A DNA stretch of 64,000 bases, from assembly GCA_013350335.1 (NCBI GenBank), contig CM023541.1:35332739-35396738 (forward strand), given 5' to 3'. This document shows, piece after piece, positions 35,850 through 48,300 of the stretch. Position numbers and translations under genes: made by a program. Origin of the DNA: Chimonanthus salicifolius (lineage: Eukaryota; Streptophyta; Magnoliopsida; Laurales; Calycanthaceae). The notes under the pieces were generated by a model. It was not told the DNA's origin. It did no database searches and saw only the letters and a program-made list of their open reading frames with translations. How positions within the stretch are numbered: position 1 is the stretch's first letter; each line of letters opens with the position of its first letter.

Positions 35850-36812
35850 CTAAGCTATTTGATCCTTCGCATAATCAGCCCCAAAAATCTTTGGATAATA
35901 GAACTCCAACAATTTCATCTTATATTGAGGATCCAAGAATTGTGCAATCACAAGAGATAGACTACAAATGTCCCAATATTTTTCAAACTTGCCCATCATC
36001 TTATCCACTATAGGGGCAACGATATCATCATCAACCATAGAATTTTCATATAAATGTAACCGAATATCACAAACTTCTTCAAAAAATAAATTCGAGGTGG
36101 GATATTTAGAACTAGAAAACACATTTGTAGCTTGATAAAATGGTTCTAAAAGCTTACAAATTTTTTCAGCTTTCTCCCACTCACTCCAAGATGGTGCTCC
36201 CACTTTCTCTTTGTAGTTGACATCATAATGTACCAAACGTTGGAATGCATCTTTATACGACAAGGCCACAACTAACATTTTATATGTGGAGTTCCACCTT
36301 ATAGGGACATCCATGATCAACTTCCTTTTAAAGTTTAGTTTAGCATGGCTACAAATGTCTTTGAATGTTTTCAACCTTGATTGTGATCCATTGACATATT
36401 TGACGCTTTCACGAATCATATCAACATCCTTATTTATTATCCGCATGCCTTCTTGGACTATTAAATTTAAAATATGTGCACAACAACGCACATAGAATAA
36501 TCTACCATCAAGTACTAAGCTCTTTCTCACCTTTTGAACAAGCTTTATAACCAAAGAATCGTTTACTCTATGGTTATCGACGATTAATGCAAATACCTTC
36601 CGGCCGATTTTCCAGTCTAACATACTCTTGAAAACAGAACTGAACAAGTTATCTCCATTATGAGGAACTTGTTCTACTTTGAAATTGAGTATTCTTTTTT
36701 GCAAATTCCATTCGGTATCTATGTAGTGTGCCGTCAAACAGCTATACCCTAGAGTTTGGATCGATGTCCACATATCAGTGGTAAGGCTAATACGACTAGT
36801 GAGGGAATCCAA
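35850..36812 (-). pseudogene. hAT transposase catalytic segment
   Basis: A frame of 320 codons carrying the RNase H-like core: LTTDMWTS near its start (first catalytic Asp region), FALIVDNHRVNDS (second Asp region), CCAHILNLIVQEG (the C..H.LNL motif), RWNSTYKML, and LLEPFYQATNVFSSSKYPT with the downstream FEEV region expected to hold the catalytic Glu. It overlaps the N-terminal segment in another frame over 36749-36812, so a single-base frameshift near 36820 separates them. It ends at a stop before the hATC segment. Confidence 0.85.
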
Positions 36813-37306
36813 CTCGCTACATACTTTCTTTTCATTTCTTCAAACAAACCCGTACAAATTCCCTGAATGGTAGTCCTTGAGACAAGCTTAAATTGTGGTT
36901 GAAGATTCTTCACAAAGTTTATAAACCCTTTGTGTTCAACGATTGAAAAAGGATACTCATGCAAAATTATCATCTTTGCAAGATCCTTTATACTACGTTG
37001 TTGATCAAATTCAAAATCACGACACACTACTTCATTGAAGCTACCAGATTGTGTTGGATCATATTTTTTACAAAAAGGCAAGTGGTGCCACAAGTGGGAA
37101 GTTCCACTAGTACTCAATCCAGTAAATAGTTTACCACAATGATTACATGTTGCATTTCTAACTCCATCTATCTCTGCGTAATGAAAATCATTCCAAATAG
37201 TAGATGTCTTCGTCCTTTGTACAATATGTTTTGGTCTAGAAGTATTTGATGCCGCATCTATCTCATTCTCCTCAATGAAGTCATTCCTCACATTAGAAGT
37301 AGACAT
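36749..37306 (-). pseudogene. hAT transposase N-terminal BED zinc-finger segment
   Basis: A frame of 185 codons from an ATG at 37306. The BED finger has C54-x2-C57 and H74-x4-C79, preceded by WNDF and followed by CKKYD, the DNA-binding layout of plant hAT transposases. After about residue 160 the frame leaves the expected path: the sequence after KYVASW is out of frame and the correct continuation is in the catalytic segment. The transposase is therefore not translatable as one protein. Confidence 0.85.
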
Positions 37307-38071
37307 TGTACTGCATAAAAAGTATTAACTTAATAAATTTCATTTATGTTCTAATCTCACTTAAGAATAGAGTTATCCATAAGAAGAATAAGGAGGATGA
37401 TAGATGATATGGGAAACATCAATGAGTTTATCACATTTACCCATTTTTAGATTGTATACTAACTCACAAGAAAAGGAGAGACTTGACACTTGACAGACTA
37501 CATATAATAATCTAATAATTTAATACTCAGAATATAATGAAGCAGGAAATCAAAAATAGAAAAAAAAAAAATAGAGCATAAAAATGAATTGTAGCTCCAT
37601 CTATTTAGGTGAGAGCCCATTTATAAATCTCTAACCTTTTCAAGGTTAACTATGTTTTGACTGAAAGCTTTCTTTTATCTCATTTACATTTGGAATCCTA
37701 TGTATGCATTACTTGGTTTTCAACCAAGAAGTGAATTGGCCTCTCAGTCATAGAGCAATGTCCATAGGACTGGATTATGACATGTGTCACCTAGAGAAGA
37801 ACAACCTCCATTTAATCTTTTTTTTTTTCCATTCAACCCACATGGTAGAACCACCGCATACCTCTTATAATATGAGCAATGAATAATGAATGAATGATGC
37901 ATGAGAGAATAGAAAAGGCAGAGCATTTTCAAACCATTTTCAGCTTCAGAAATAGATTTATATTTTTAAAAAATACTAACCCAGATTTTTTTTTTTCATT
38001 TATATATCCATCTTAACCCAGATGGAGAATCCAATCAAAACCAAAAGAAATGAATCCAAATCTCCAATACC

Positions 38072-41000
38072 TGTAATACCCTGACCCAGATTAGGCGTAG
38101 TTTAACTTAATAATCTTACTTAGACCGGTTAATCTGGAAGATTACAATTAGGGTTTTAAGAAAAGCCAAGGTGTGGCTCAATCCGAGCTCGAATGCTCAG
38201 TGATCCAGCTCGTCCAGCTAGAGGGGCAAAATGGTAATTTACCGCTTATTGTTATTATTTTATAAATTGTGTTATTATGTGATTATTATTGGATGATATT
38301 ATTCTCCTTAATCAAGGATTTCTATTTCTGATTTTAAAATAATTTTATTTTCAGAAATTAGCATTTAAAACTGCCCGTCAAAACCCCGAAAGGGAGAAAT
38401 AAATAATTTTTAAATGGTTTTGGAAATGAAATAATTTTTCAAGCAAGTATATTATATTAGACCATTTTAGTATGGTCTAGTTTATTCTTTCAAAACCCAA
38501 AAATGAGGTCTTTAAGTTGTTTTATTTAATGCAAGTTAAATTAAGTAAATAGTGTTAAATGGTGGTTTTTATTTACATCAATGGTTTTTGGTGAGTTTTA
38601 AACCTCCAAAATTTTATGGTAATTAGAGTTTTTAAAACTCAACTTATTTGTAAGGTTGGATTCAATTCTTGAGTTTTTAAAATCATGTTTTTAGTTAAAA
38701 AAAATCGGATTTTTATCAAAGTAGGAACTTATTTGCAAAACCAGAAAATTGAAAGGACTGTTTTACAACCAAGACTACCGAACAGTGGTTACACTGTTCG
38801 GGACGTCGGCAGCAGCTGCATGCAATGGCATGCAGTGGCTGATGGCCTCCACCCTTTGATCAATTTCTCTATAAATTGGCCATCAAATGAGCTGATCTCC
38901 TCCCACACTTTCATCTCTCAGTCTCAGCTGAAACCAGACCAGCCGACCCTTGCCTCTCTGTTTTTCCCTGTTTTATCACCCGTAAGCTTAAGAGGGAAGA
39001 TTTTCAAAAGACCAGATTTTTAGTCCAGGAACTCAAGTGAAGGTAACCACTGTGTTCCTCTTTCATTTTCAGTCGGTTTAGAATCAAGAAAAATTGAACT
39101 TGGCCAAGTTTTGAGTGTGAAAAACCAGTTTGAATGTAAGGAAAAAACCTAGTTTTCTTTGTATCAGTGTGTTTTCAGTGTTAAAATCGGTTGGCTGGTT
39201 TAATTTAAAAGTTCCAAATCACTCCTTATGGAAAGAGGACTTACTGAGGAGTCCATCTGACCAGTTGGATGTGAAAATCGAATCCGGAAAACCCACTGTT
39301 TCCGGATTCGTATTTCATGTAGTGTCTGCCCGTCACTGTCTGCTGTTGCAGACAGTGGAGGAAGACGGCTCTCGGATGGTCCGAGAGTCGATCTTCGGAC
39401 GGTCCGAGGGTCACACCCTTCGGACTGTCTGAGAGGAACCCTTCGGACGTTCCGAGCTTCATCCGAAGCCCGAAGCGTCCGAGGCACGTTTAACTCGCCC
39501 GGATGTTCCGAGCCGAGTTCGGAAGGATCGAACCCCACTTGAACGATCCGAGCCTCACTCTGCATATTCCGAGACACACAGACCCACCGAGACCAGTTTT
39601 TTTTGGATTTTTCGGTTCGGAAGGACCTTCGGATAATCCGAGACCGGATCTTCGGACGACCCGAAGCCAAACCCACAGTCCAAAGTCAGTGACTAGTTTA
39701 GGCAGTGGTTCGGATGATCCGAAACCACAATACCTTGTTCCGAGGCATGTTCTGAGAGACCTAGTTTTTTAATGTCAAATCTTGCTTGATTATTGAAGCT
39801 TGTGATGTTTATGCCCTTGATAAATTAAAATTGTACTAACCCTCTTCTCTTATTATTATAGTATATATACTATTGTATTCACTTCCAGACCGACTCTATT
39901 GGTCGGGCACTGAGTGACTTCACTTCCAGGCCGACGCTATATTTGTCGGGCACTGATTGATCTCGAGGCCTTACTCAACATGTCAAGTCTGGTCCTATCC
40001 AGAAGACAACCGAGAAGTGACCTGAGTATCTAGACCTAACTCAATAAGTCAATCTGGTCATGCCCAGAAGACAATATGAGTTTTGGACTGAGCACCTTAT
40101 TATTTCTATATTGTGGATTATTGTAAGTTAAAATGATTAGAAACCAAGTAGGAGACTCAATTCCATATACTTTGGAGATTTTCAGGGAAAAAGAAGTATG
40201 GTTTTGAAATACTACTTGTGTGTATACATTTTAATGCTATGTATGTTGACTTATGATTGATTGTGCACTTATTTGCTTGTTTTAAAAGAGACCGCGATAC
40301 CACACATTTTCGGTGAGGGAACTTAACTTTGCAGTAGGTGTAAACAGGTTATATGAGATGGATCTTGAGCAATGAGTGGTTTCAAGTTTGATGAACCCAC
40401 CCATGTGCGTAGATATGATGCACTGTTGTAAGAAGTGCTCATGATGTTTAATGTTGATGATATTGATCGTATGAAATGTGTAATACTGCTTCCACGTGCC
40501 CTTGACTATTGAACCAATATCGGCCATGTGTGTGAGATGGTTTACGTCTACTGGACCATGGGTGTCGACAGTTGCTGACTTGAGGAGTGTCAGTATCGTC
40601 TATGTGAGAGCCAGAGATGTACTTGCAAGGATGTATTTTGACCGTGTCGAGACTTAATATAATGGTCTCAGCGTAGTATGTAGGCGTTACGTTGGATGAC
40701 AACAGTAATGGAAGAAATGATGAATTATGGGAATAATGATGATGATATTATACTTGATGTTGAGAATTTATTATCAAGCATGAGATATTATATTGCAAAT
40801 GTTGATTATTTACTAACCTGATGTTTACTTAAACTGCACTGTTATATTTCCTTCACTGGGCTACTTAGCTCACCCCACTCACCTTTCAGGAGATGAACCC
40901 GAGGAGGAGAACCCTCTGTTTGAAGCTTAGGGTGGATAATCTGCGACATTGCTTTGGGATTCCTACTCAGGGGAATACCCTTATCTTTGCTTTTTGGTTC

Positions 41001-41325
41001 TTGGAACTGTTTATTTTGTGAAGTACCGGGTGTGGTACTTGATTTGTGTTAACTTGATGTATTAAACTACTATGCGACTGTAGTTACTCTGATGATGTTG
41101 AAATAATAATTCAGTGTTGGAATTATGTATTCATGTTATGTGTTGATGTTGTATCTGTTGGGGTAGACTTATGGTTTATGTTTGAGTCCAAATATTGGGA
41201 TCATGTGTTACCTTTGGGCCTAACTGTTGATCCGGCCCAGTTAGACTTCTTGAGTATTGTCTTAGTTTTCAAAAAAAAAAAAATCAGTCGTGTTCCGGGC
41301 CCATCTTTCGGGTTGGGGTGTGACA
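38072..41325 (+). mobile_element. Solo LTR, Gypsy (Del/Tekay-like)
   Basis: A 3254-bp segment starting TGTAATACCCTGACCC and ending GGGTTGGGGTGTGACA, so the ends are extended imperfect inverted repeats. The flanks ATACC (38067-38071) and ACACC (41326-41330) match at 4 of 5. CTATAAATTGG at about 38870 is a TATA-type box. The stretch CACTGGGCTACTTAGCTCAC near 40856 is a string I associate with long chromovirus LTRs. No primer-binding site, gag or pol is present. It lies inside the hAT, upstream of its transposase. Confidence 0.75.
39366..39740 (+). repeat. TTCGGAC/GTCCGAG palindromic motif cluster
   Basis: At least eight near-palindromic strings of the type TCGGA(C/T)NNTCCGAG lie in about 375 bp of the solo LTR: TCGGATGGTCCGAG at 39373, TCGGACGGTCCGAG at 39395, TTCGGACGTTCCGAG near 39442, TCGGATAATCCGAG near 39628, TCGGATGATCCGA near 39709, and others. 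Non-coding. The frames across it on both strands are composition artefacts. Confidence 0.85.
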
Positions 41326-41575
41326 ACACCAATAAGAAAACAAAACCCCAACTTTAATGGAATTCAGGAAGAACTGAAAACAAGATATTGCATACCAACA
41401 CAGCGGCAGTGGTCACAGAACGACTGGATCAAGTACTTGACGTTCTCCTCTACAGAGTCCTCCAGTTGATGCCTTTTTCTTCTAAGACAATTTCTCTGGG
41501 CCTTGCAGAACCAAAGGGATAAAGCGTTTTGGTGGGGTTCTGTCGTTGAAGCAGCAGAGCTTGAGCTTTATATCT

Positions 41576-41812
41576 TGATAGAGAGAGACCGAAAGAGAGA
41601 AAAAGACCCAGAAAGAGAGAGACTCGAAGAAGAGAGCAGAGATCGAGAGAGAGCAGCGAGAGAGAGGGCAGCGAAAGAGGCGAGAGAGACCAGAGAGAGA
41701 TCGAGAAAGAGAAAAAGACTTAGAAAGAGAGACTCAGAGAAGAGAGAAAAGATCGAGGGAGAGCAGTGAAAGAGGCGAGAGAGAGATCGAGAGAGAGCAA
41801 TGGCGACAGAGA
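41576..41812 (+). repeat. GAGA-rich low-complexity tract
   Basis: Long runs of GAGAGA/GAAAGA in the outer part of the hAT element. Read on the minus strand it is a CT-rich stretch upstream of the transposase and could lie in its promoter or leader. Frames on both strands are low complexity and not genes. Confidence 0.85.
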
Positions 41813-42046
41813 ACAACGGCTAGAGAGGTTCTTCGATATCCTTCGATTTCGTGCCCTATCCAATAGTTATTAACGTATTCAATATTTCGGACCGTCCATG
41901 GACAGTCCGTGACCGGCCCATTATTTTAGTTGATATTTGGATCGGATCCGAGAGTCCTTATTAGACTCTAGAATCTATATCGCAAATGAACTCCTTGATC
42001 TGGGCCGGATAGTCCACGAACCGGATTTTACACCCCTAGTTACAAT

Positions 42047-42329
42047 CCATTCCCAACTGACTCAGTGACTCGCTCGCCCATTATCTGCAGGCATCGGTGG
42101 GGTGGGCCAGCCGTCCCTTAAAGATGTCGTTCACAAAGAGACACACCTGCTGTGACTAAACCAACATAGGAAGAAGATTTTTCAGAGTGGCAGTCGGTGT
42201 GCACTTTTCCCCTTTTTTCTCCCTCGCCGGAGAGCACCGAAAAGAATATCCCTACTTCCCTCCCGCCCCGAAATATTCACCAGGCCCCCCACATGTTCGC
42301 TGGATCGGCCGGAATATTGGTTTTCCGGC
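42047..42329 (+). promoter_or_regulatory. 5' flank and leader of the ACT-repeat gene
   Basis: Only 283 bp separate the hAT insertion from the start codon. It is GC-richer than its surroundings. No convincing TATA box was seen. Confidence 0.4.
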
Positions 42330-45300
42330 ATGGGAGTAGAATGGAGGAACGATGAGGATATAGTACAGATGGAGGAGAGGGAGGGAGAGGCGGGAAGAAT
42401 GATGATCAGTGTGAATTGCCCCGACAAGATAGGCCTGGGCTGCGACCTCTCTAGAATCTTGCTCCAGTTTGGTCTCTCCATTTCCCGAAGCGGTCAGCTT
42501 TCCTCACTTTTTTTTTTTGATTTCCATGTTTTTTGGATTTCTTGGTTTTGAAATTTTCTGGTTTTTTTTTTTTCATTTGTGGGGTTCAGGCCTTTCTTCT
42601 TCTTCTTCTTTTTTTTTTTTTTAAAAAAAGAAGCCATAGTTGTAATTTTTCAGTATTTAAATGCTGCACGCTTTTTAAAAAACAATGATTAAAGTAAAAA
42701 TGTTCTCTGCTTTTTTCAAGTATTTAAAGTTCTTTGATTGTATATCTATGCAAGGGTACAATGATCGTATAATTATTGTCGATGATTCTATGAAAAATAC
42801 AGGTTTTTTTTGGTTACCATCCATTTCTGCTTTTTTTTTTGAAAAAAAAAAAAATTTAAATCTTCTATCTTCGAGTCTTCTTTCAGTAAATTTGAGCTGA
42901 ATCTTTAATTGTTGGAATTCTGCAATCAGCAGAATTTTTTGTTCTAATACTTAGTTTATTCATTTACTGGCCTTTTATATTTGTTGGGTTCAAATTGATA
43001 AAATTAAAAAATACTTTTTGAAATGTTCTGATTCCGGACAAGAGTTCATATGTGAAAGTGTTATTTGAAATTCTAATTATATAATTCTTATACCCTATTC
43101 AATAAGAATTTTCAAACATAATTTACAATTCACCAAATTTGGAATACAAATTCCGGATGTGAAATTATGCTACCACATGTTTGCAATAGCCTTTTTGTAA
43201 TCTCAGCTAAATCACTTTCTATATTCCATCTAATAATTCTTAGACTAACACATGCACACTAACACCCATGCACATAAATTGGGGATTTCCCCAACTTCCA
43301 GAGTTAGCATAACTTGCTAATTCTAATTGAGGAATTATAAACTCTTCTAGAATTTTCTTTTATCATCATAGTCAACAACAATATTTGTCAAAGTTCCTTC
43401 TATTTAGGATGGCTTCTTATTTAGATTTGAAATTTGATGATTCCATGTTAGTTAAGACTAGAATTTTAGAGTGGGAATTTGAAATTCCACAAATTTCAAT
43501 TCCATTTTTTTATTAATATTTATTAAAACTGTCATCTTCCAATATCTAGGTGACTCCATATCATTGAAAAGAGAAAAAAGTATCACTTACAATTAAGAAA
43601 TTCCTATTCCCAGAATCGGGAGTTAGGAGAATTTGCAAATTCTAGAATTTGGGAAATAATAAATTTTGCTAGAATGACCAAACAACAAGTGGCTGCTGCT
43701 TTGGAATTCTAAAATAACATTCAGATGGGAATTTATAAATTCGGAATTGGAATTCTGTACAATTTCAAAGTTCTTACTCTAGGATTTGAGTTACGCAAAC
43801 TTGGAGTTAATTTGGACATAGTTTTCAATTCAACATTGTTTCAATTTGAGACAAAAAATTCCTCCTTAAGAATACATTAGGAAATGTATCAATAATGTGT
43901 ATCTTAAGATTGTACAAGATATCATTTGTAATAATGATCTGTGATGAGATAAAAGAGTTTTCGATTGAAGTTAGAATTTAATAAGGATTTTCTTTAAGTG
44001 CTATTTATTTGCTTTAGTAATAGATAACTCAACAACATAAATCTTAGATGAATTGTCAATATGTATGTTTTATGCAGATGATATAATTTTGAGTAACAAA
44101 ACAAGAAATCAATTCACTAATAAATGTTAATTACAAAGAAAAGCTTTTAAGGCTATAATTAAAATTGAAACTGAAAATTGTAATGGAAGTTCAATTAAAT
44201 TGGAAATGACTTAGTGTCACACTATGATTATGTTGTAGTTTAGGTTCAAAAGAGATGAAACATTAGACTACAATGGGGATTTTGATGTGGGGCAAGATCT
44301 ATGGAAACGTTGAAGGTGACAAAAGAATCTCTTTAAGAAGCCAATCAGGCCTTAAATGCTAAACAGAAGGCCCATAGGGTACATACATAGTTAGCGCCTT
44401 ATTCTTTTAATTTGGGCTTGAAGAGATCCATTTATGAGGCCCATGTTAAAAGGACAAATGACGAGATTGCAACTCTTACCTATTTAGAAGATTCCTTCCT
44501 CCTCCTTCTGAAGATTGGTATGGTACAAAATTGGATCTAAGAAGATCTAGAAGAACTTGGGCGCCACCTCCTTTATGTTTTTGTTTTTTATTATTTATTT
44601 TTAGAATAAAATACATGACACTATAAGATTGGGTAGGAATAGGTGTAAATTTGTAGGCATATTTGACGTATCAAATGATGTCGGGTTTTTATTAAATTAG
44701 ATTCATTGGAAAGTTAATTTGATAAACTTTCCATTGAGTCCATATGTCTAATTTTGACATACGTAGACAAAGTTATGATTGATTTTGTAACCAGATGTCT
44801 TAGAGTGACGAGAAAGTTTATTTTTGTCAATTTTTGTAATGCAAACACTAAATAAAGGTTTGGAATTCAAGTTTGGTGCTCCTCTTTACGTTAGTTGATT
44901 TTTATCCTTTTGTGAATTTTTTTTTTATTTTATTTTGCATGTTTAATTTTCTTGTGATTTAATTTACCAGAATTCGTTTTGAAGCCTTCTGGTTTTGAAT
45001 TTCCAGTGAACAAATTCCAACCTTAGTGAGATTTATACCTTTGTTTGATTTCTTGATGAGTGAAATTTAACTTTGGTTTCACCATAGAGAATTTGGGTTT
45101 CCCATATCAAATTAGGTTAGATTTTTCTATGGATTTTAGTTGATCAATTTTATTGATTTCCTTCTGTTCTAATTTAAATTTTAGAATGCAAAACCCCTTT
45201 GGTGAATTACATTTGGAGTTCCTCTAAGTTCCTTGTACTTAGAGCCATTGGGCAAATTTTCCTTGCTAGACAAAACCCGTTTTGCTGTCTCAACCTACTA

Positions 45301-48300
45301 ACCTTTGTGACACTAGGCTACATCAAATTTCTAGATCTATATCTAAAGAATTTAGATCTAATAAAAATTCAAAAATAGACTCGATTGAGATTGTCCCAAA
45401 TTTGAGTATACTTATGGATGGCTTTGGGAAAATTCTACGGTTTTCACCAAAATTTAGAACAATTTCCAACGAATTTTAACTCAACTGAGGGAATTTGAAA
45501 TTCAGTTGGCTAAACCTATGGTTGACTCTTTTTTTTTTTTTTTTGAAGCATCAACGATTAAATTTCATTAAAATAAGGAAGGAGTATATAAGAAGGATTT
45601 GAGTATAGGAGATATATACTTGGAGTGAAGAATAAGAACAAGATATGAAGAAAGTTATAAAAATAACAAAAATAAAAAGAAGATCAATGATACAACAAAA
45701 ATCTACCCCAAACTGATATCACTAAAGGTCCGATCCCTCTAGCTCCCAAGGTTGGCCGGAGGGAAAAAACCGCCGGTGTTAGAAGCTGAACACCAGCTTT
45801 CGCCAAAAAGTCTGCAATACAGTTTCTTGAACGAGGCGTATGAGTGAAAGTGATGTTACCCCTGCTGCACAATCTCCAGATGTTCCTAGCAGTACAAACC
45901 AGCCTCCATGGGGGAAATTTCCTATTACTAGTCCAGGCGATGGCATTAGTTGAGTCACCTTCGATAATGAAAGTACCACCCCTAAACCTAGACCAGACCT
46001 GAAGTGCTCTTCTAATTGCTCTCAGTTCGGCCTCATTTGACTCCATTGACCCTACTGATTCCCGAAAAACAGCTAGTAATCTACCCCTATCGTCCTGAAG
46101 GACACCACCAATTCCTGCAGGCCCTGGTTTTCCCCTAGCTGCGCCATCAACATTGAATTTACATGATTCCAGAGGAGGCACTACCCACTTAACCGAACAA
46201 TTGCTAACTCTATCCGCCCCTTTCATACAGCCTTCCCAAGACATATAAAAGTTCTTTGGATCTAAGTCCTGAAATTCTTTACAAACAGACAACCAACCAA
46301 TCAACTGCAATTTCGCCATATCAAATGAGGAATTGATCAAAAGGCCCAAAATCTGATGCAGGCGCATCCATGATATTACAGTTCACACTTTGTTTAAGTT
46401 TTGCTAAAAAATTGATGGGACTAATCAAGCTAATTTTTCGTGTCCATGTATGATGGCTCCAAACCCATTTTCACTTATTTTGGCTTGGAAAACTCATGTT
46501 GCAAGGTCCATTTTTGAGAAGGATTCTCTAGTTTTGAATTTACAAGTTCTTACATCTTAAGGTATTGACCAAGGTCAACAAGGAGTGAAAATAGCAACGG
46601 ATGAATGAAACTTGCAGTTATTCAATCCACCAATCCAGTATGCATTGCCGCCTTCACATTTCCTATTTTATTTTTATTTTTAGAATATGACACTTGTCAT
46701 TGTAGGATTGGTTGAAATAAGGTGCAACTTTCTAGACATATTTGATATACCAAACGATGTCGAATTTGCCCAATTAGATTCATTAGAAAGCCTATTTCGA
46801 GATCTTTTCAGTGAACTCAAATTTGCACAATTCTGACATACGTAAACAAAGTTATGGGGGATTTAGTAATAGGCTGTTTTGGAGTGACGGGAATGTTTTT
46901 TTTTAAGCAAATTTTATAATCCAAGCACTATAAATAAAGGGTTGCACACCCAAAGAGATGAATCTTAATTTGAATCCCTGAGTTGTTTTCTCTCTTGGCT
47001 TTCTAGAAAGTAAGTTCTAGTTCTTGTTATTGTTCTTTTGAATTCTAATTTTAATTTTGCTTGAATTATTTATTTTATTCTTCCAATTTAATTTCTAATG
47101 TTCAATTGAATTTTAATTTCATTGATACATTCACATGGTGTTGAATTCCTAGTGAGGTTTTGAGCCTTTTATCAAGAGAAATTAGATTCTAAGTAATCCA
47201 ATTGGAAATTAGATTTCCTCATAATTGAGAATTTTTCCATTGGCAATTAAATTGTGAGAAATTCGAGAATTTCTTGAATTTTGGTGAATTTTAGATTGGG
47301 TTTTTCAACTTAATTTGAGCCAAATTTTCAATTCTCCTTGATCTTGTTTTGCAAAAGATTAGATCTAAATATTTTTTAGTTGAAGACCTTGGAAGACTTC
47401 ATCAATTTTAGCTGAGGCCTTCATCAAGATCTGATTAGGTATTGAAATTGATATTTGATTTCAAGCACTCTATGGAAGAGTTTCTGATTCCTAGGATAAT
47501 AAAATTGTACAATAAATTAAAATGCAAAATTAAATTCAACTAGAAAGTATAAAATAAATTAGTACTCACTACAATTGAGAAAAATAATTGCACAAAACTC
47601 AAACTGGGATGTGTCTTAGTGGTCTCCCATGGCATTCTTATTTATAGTGTTTGTCATAAAAATTAATTGAAAGATACAACTTATTGAATTAAGGTACACC
47701 AACCTGTCTAATCTCTACTTCAATCCTAGCCTTACACATGTCCTATTTAAAATAAGAAACAAATACAAAAAGGAAAATTGCTAATGGGAAAGTCGGTCAA
47801 TTGGTGCGAATTGTCCAAGGTTTGGCTCAGTCAATTGGTGCAAATTCTCCAAGGTTTGGCTTGTTAAATGGTATTAGATTATTTTGTATAAGGGTAGATT
47901 AATCTTTTCTTGTCCTTTACTTAGGGTTTTCTGTGTATATATATTACTACCTTATGAAATGATAATTACTGATTAGAATCCTTATATGGTATCACGAGCA
48001 TCAGGTTTTGCATACCGATCAGCCGTGCACTCTTGCAGATCCGCCGCTTCTTCTTGCTGATCATCTCTTCCTTTTTCACGGCCACGCATTTCCCACGATC
48101 TGCGATTTGGAGATTACGCCTTGCTGATCCTCCTTGTCCGAGTTTTCTTGCTCGCCTGCCGCTGCCATCTTCATCCGATCTCGCCTTTGTTTGCTGCTTC
48201 TTTGTTTAGCAGATCCGCACACCACTCGCCGTCGTTCGATTTGATCGATCCGCTCTGTCATACCCAGCAGATTTGCAGATCCTTCCTCTGATCTCGCCTT

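Larger units (their letters stand above)
33626..42038 (-). mobile_element. Large hAT transposon carrying a nested solo LTR
   Basis: Ends TAAGGGTGTAA and, on the minus strand, TAGGGGTGTAA. Flanks GTTACAAAT (33617-33625) and GTTACAAT (42039-42046) are an 8-bp target duplication with one extra A. GGATCCGG/GGCCCATT subterminal repeats occur near both ends. Total length is 8413 bp, or about 5.15 kb without the solo LTR. The transposase is on the minus strand in three frames (37306 down to 35371). The element lies about 290 bp upstream of the ACT-repeat start codon, head to head with it. Confidence 0.85.

Noticed and set aside
39130..39772. Overlapping 89- to 158-codon frames in the solo LTR
   Set aside because: They follow the TCGGAC/GTCCGAG array on both strands and have no domain; the LTR is non-coding.
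41503..41816. Arg/Glu-rich (plus) and Ser/Leu-rich (minus) frames
   Set aside because: Pure consequence of the GAGA tract.
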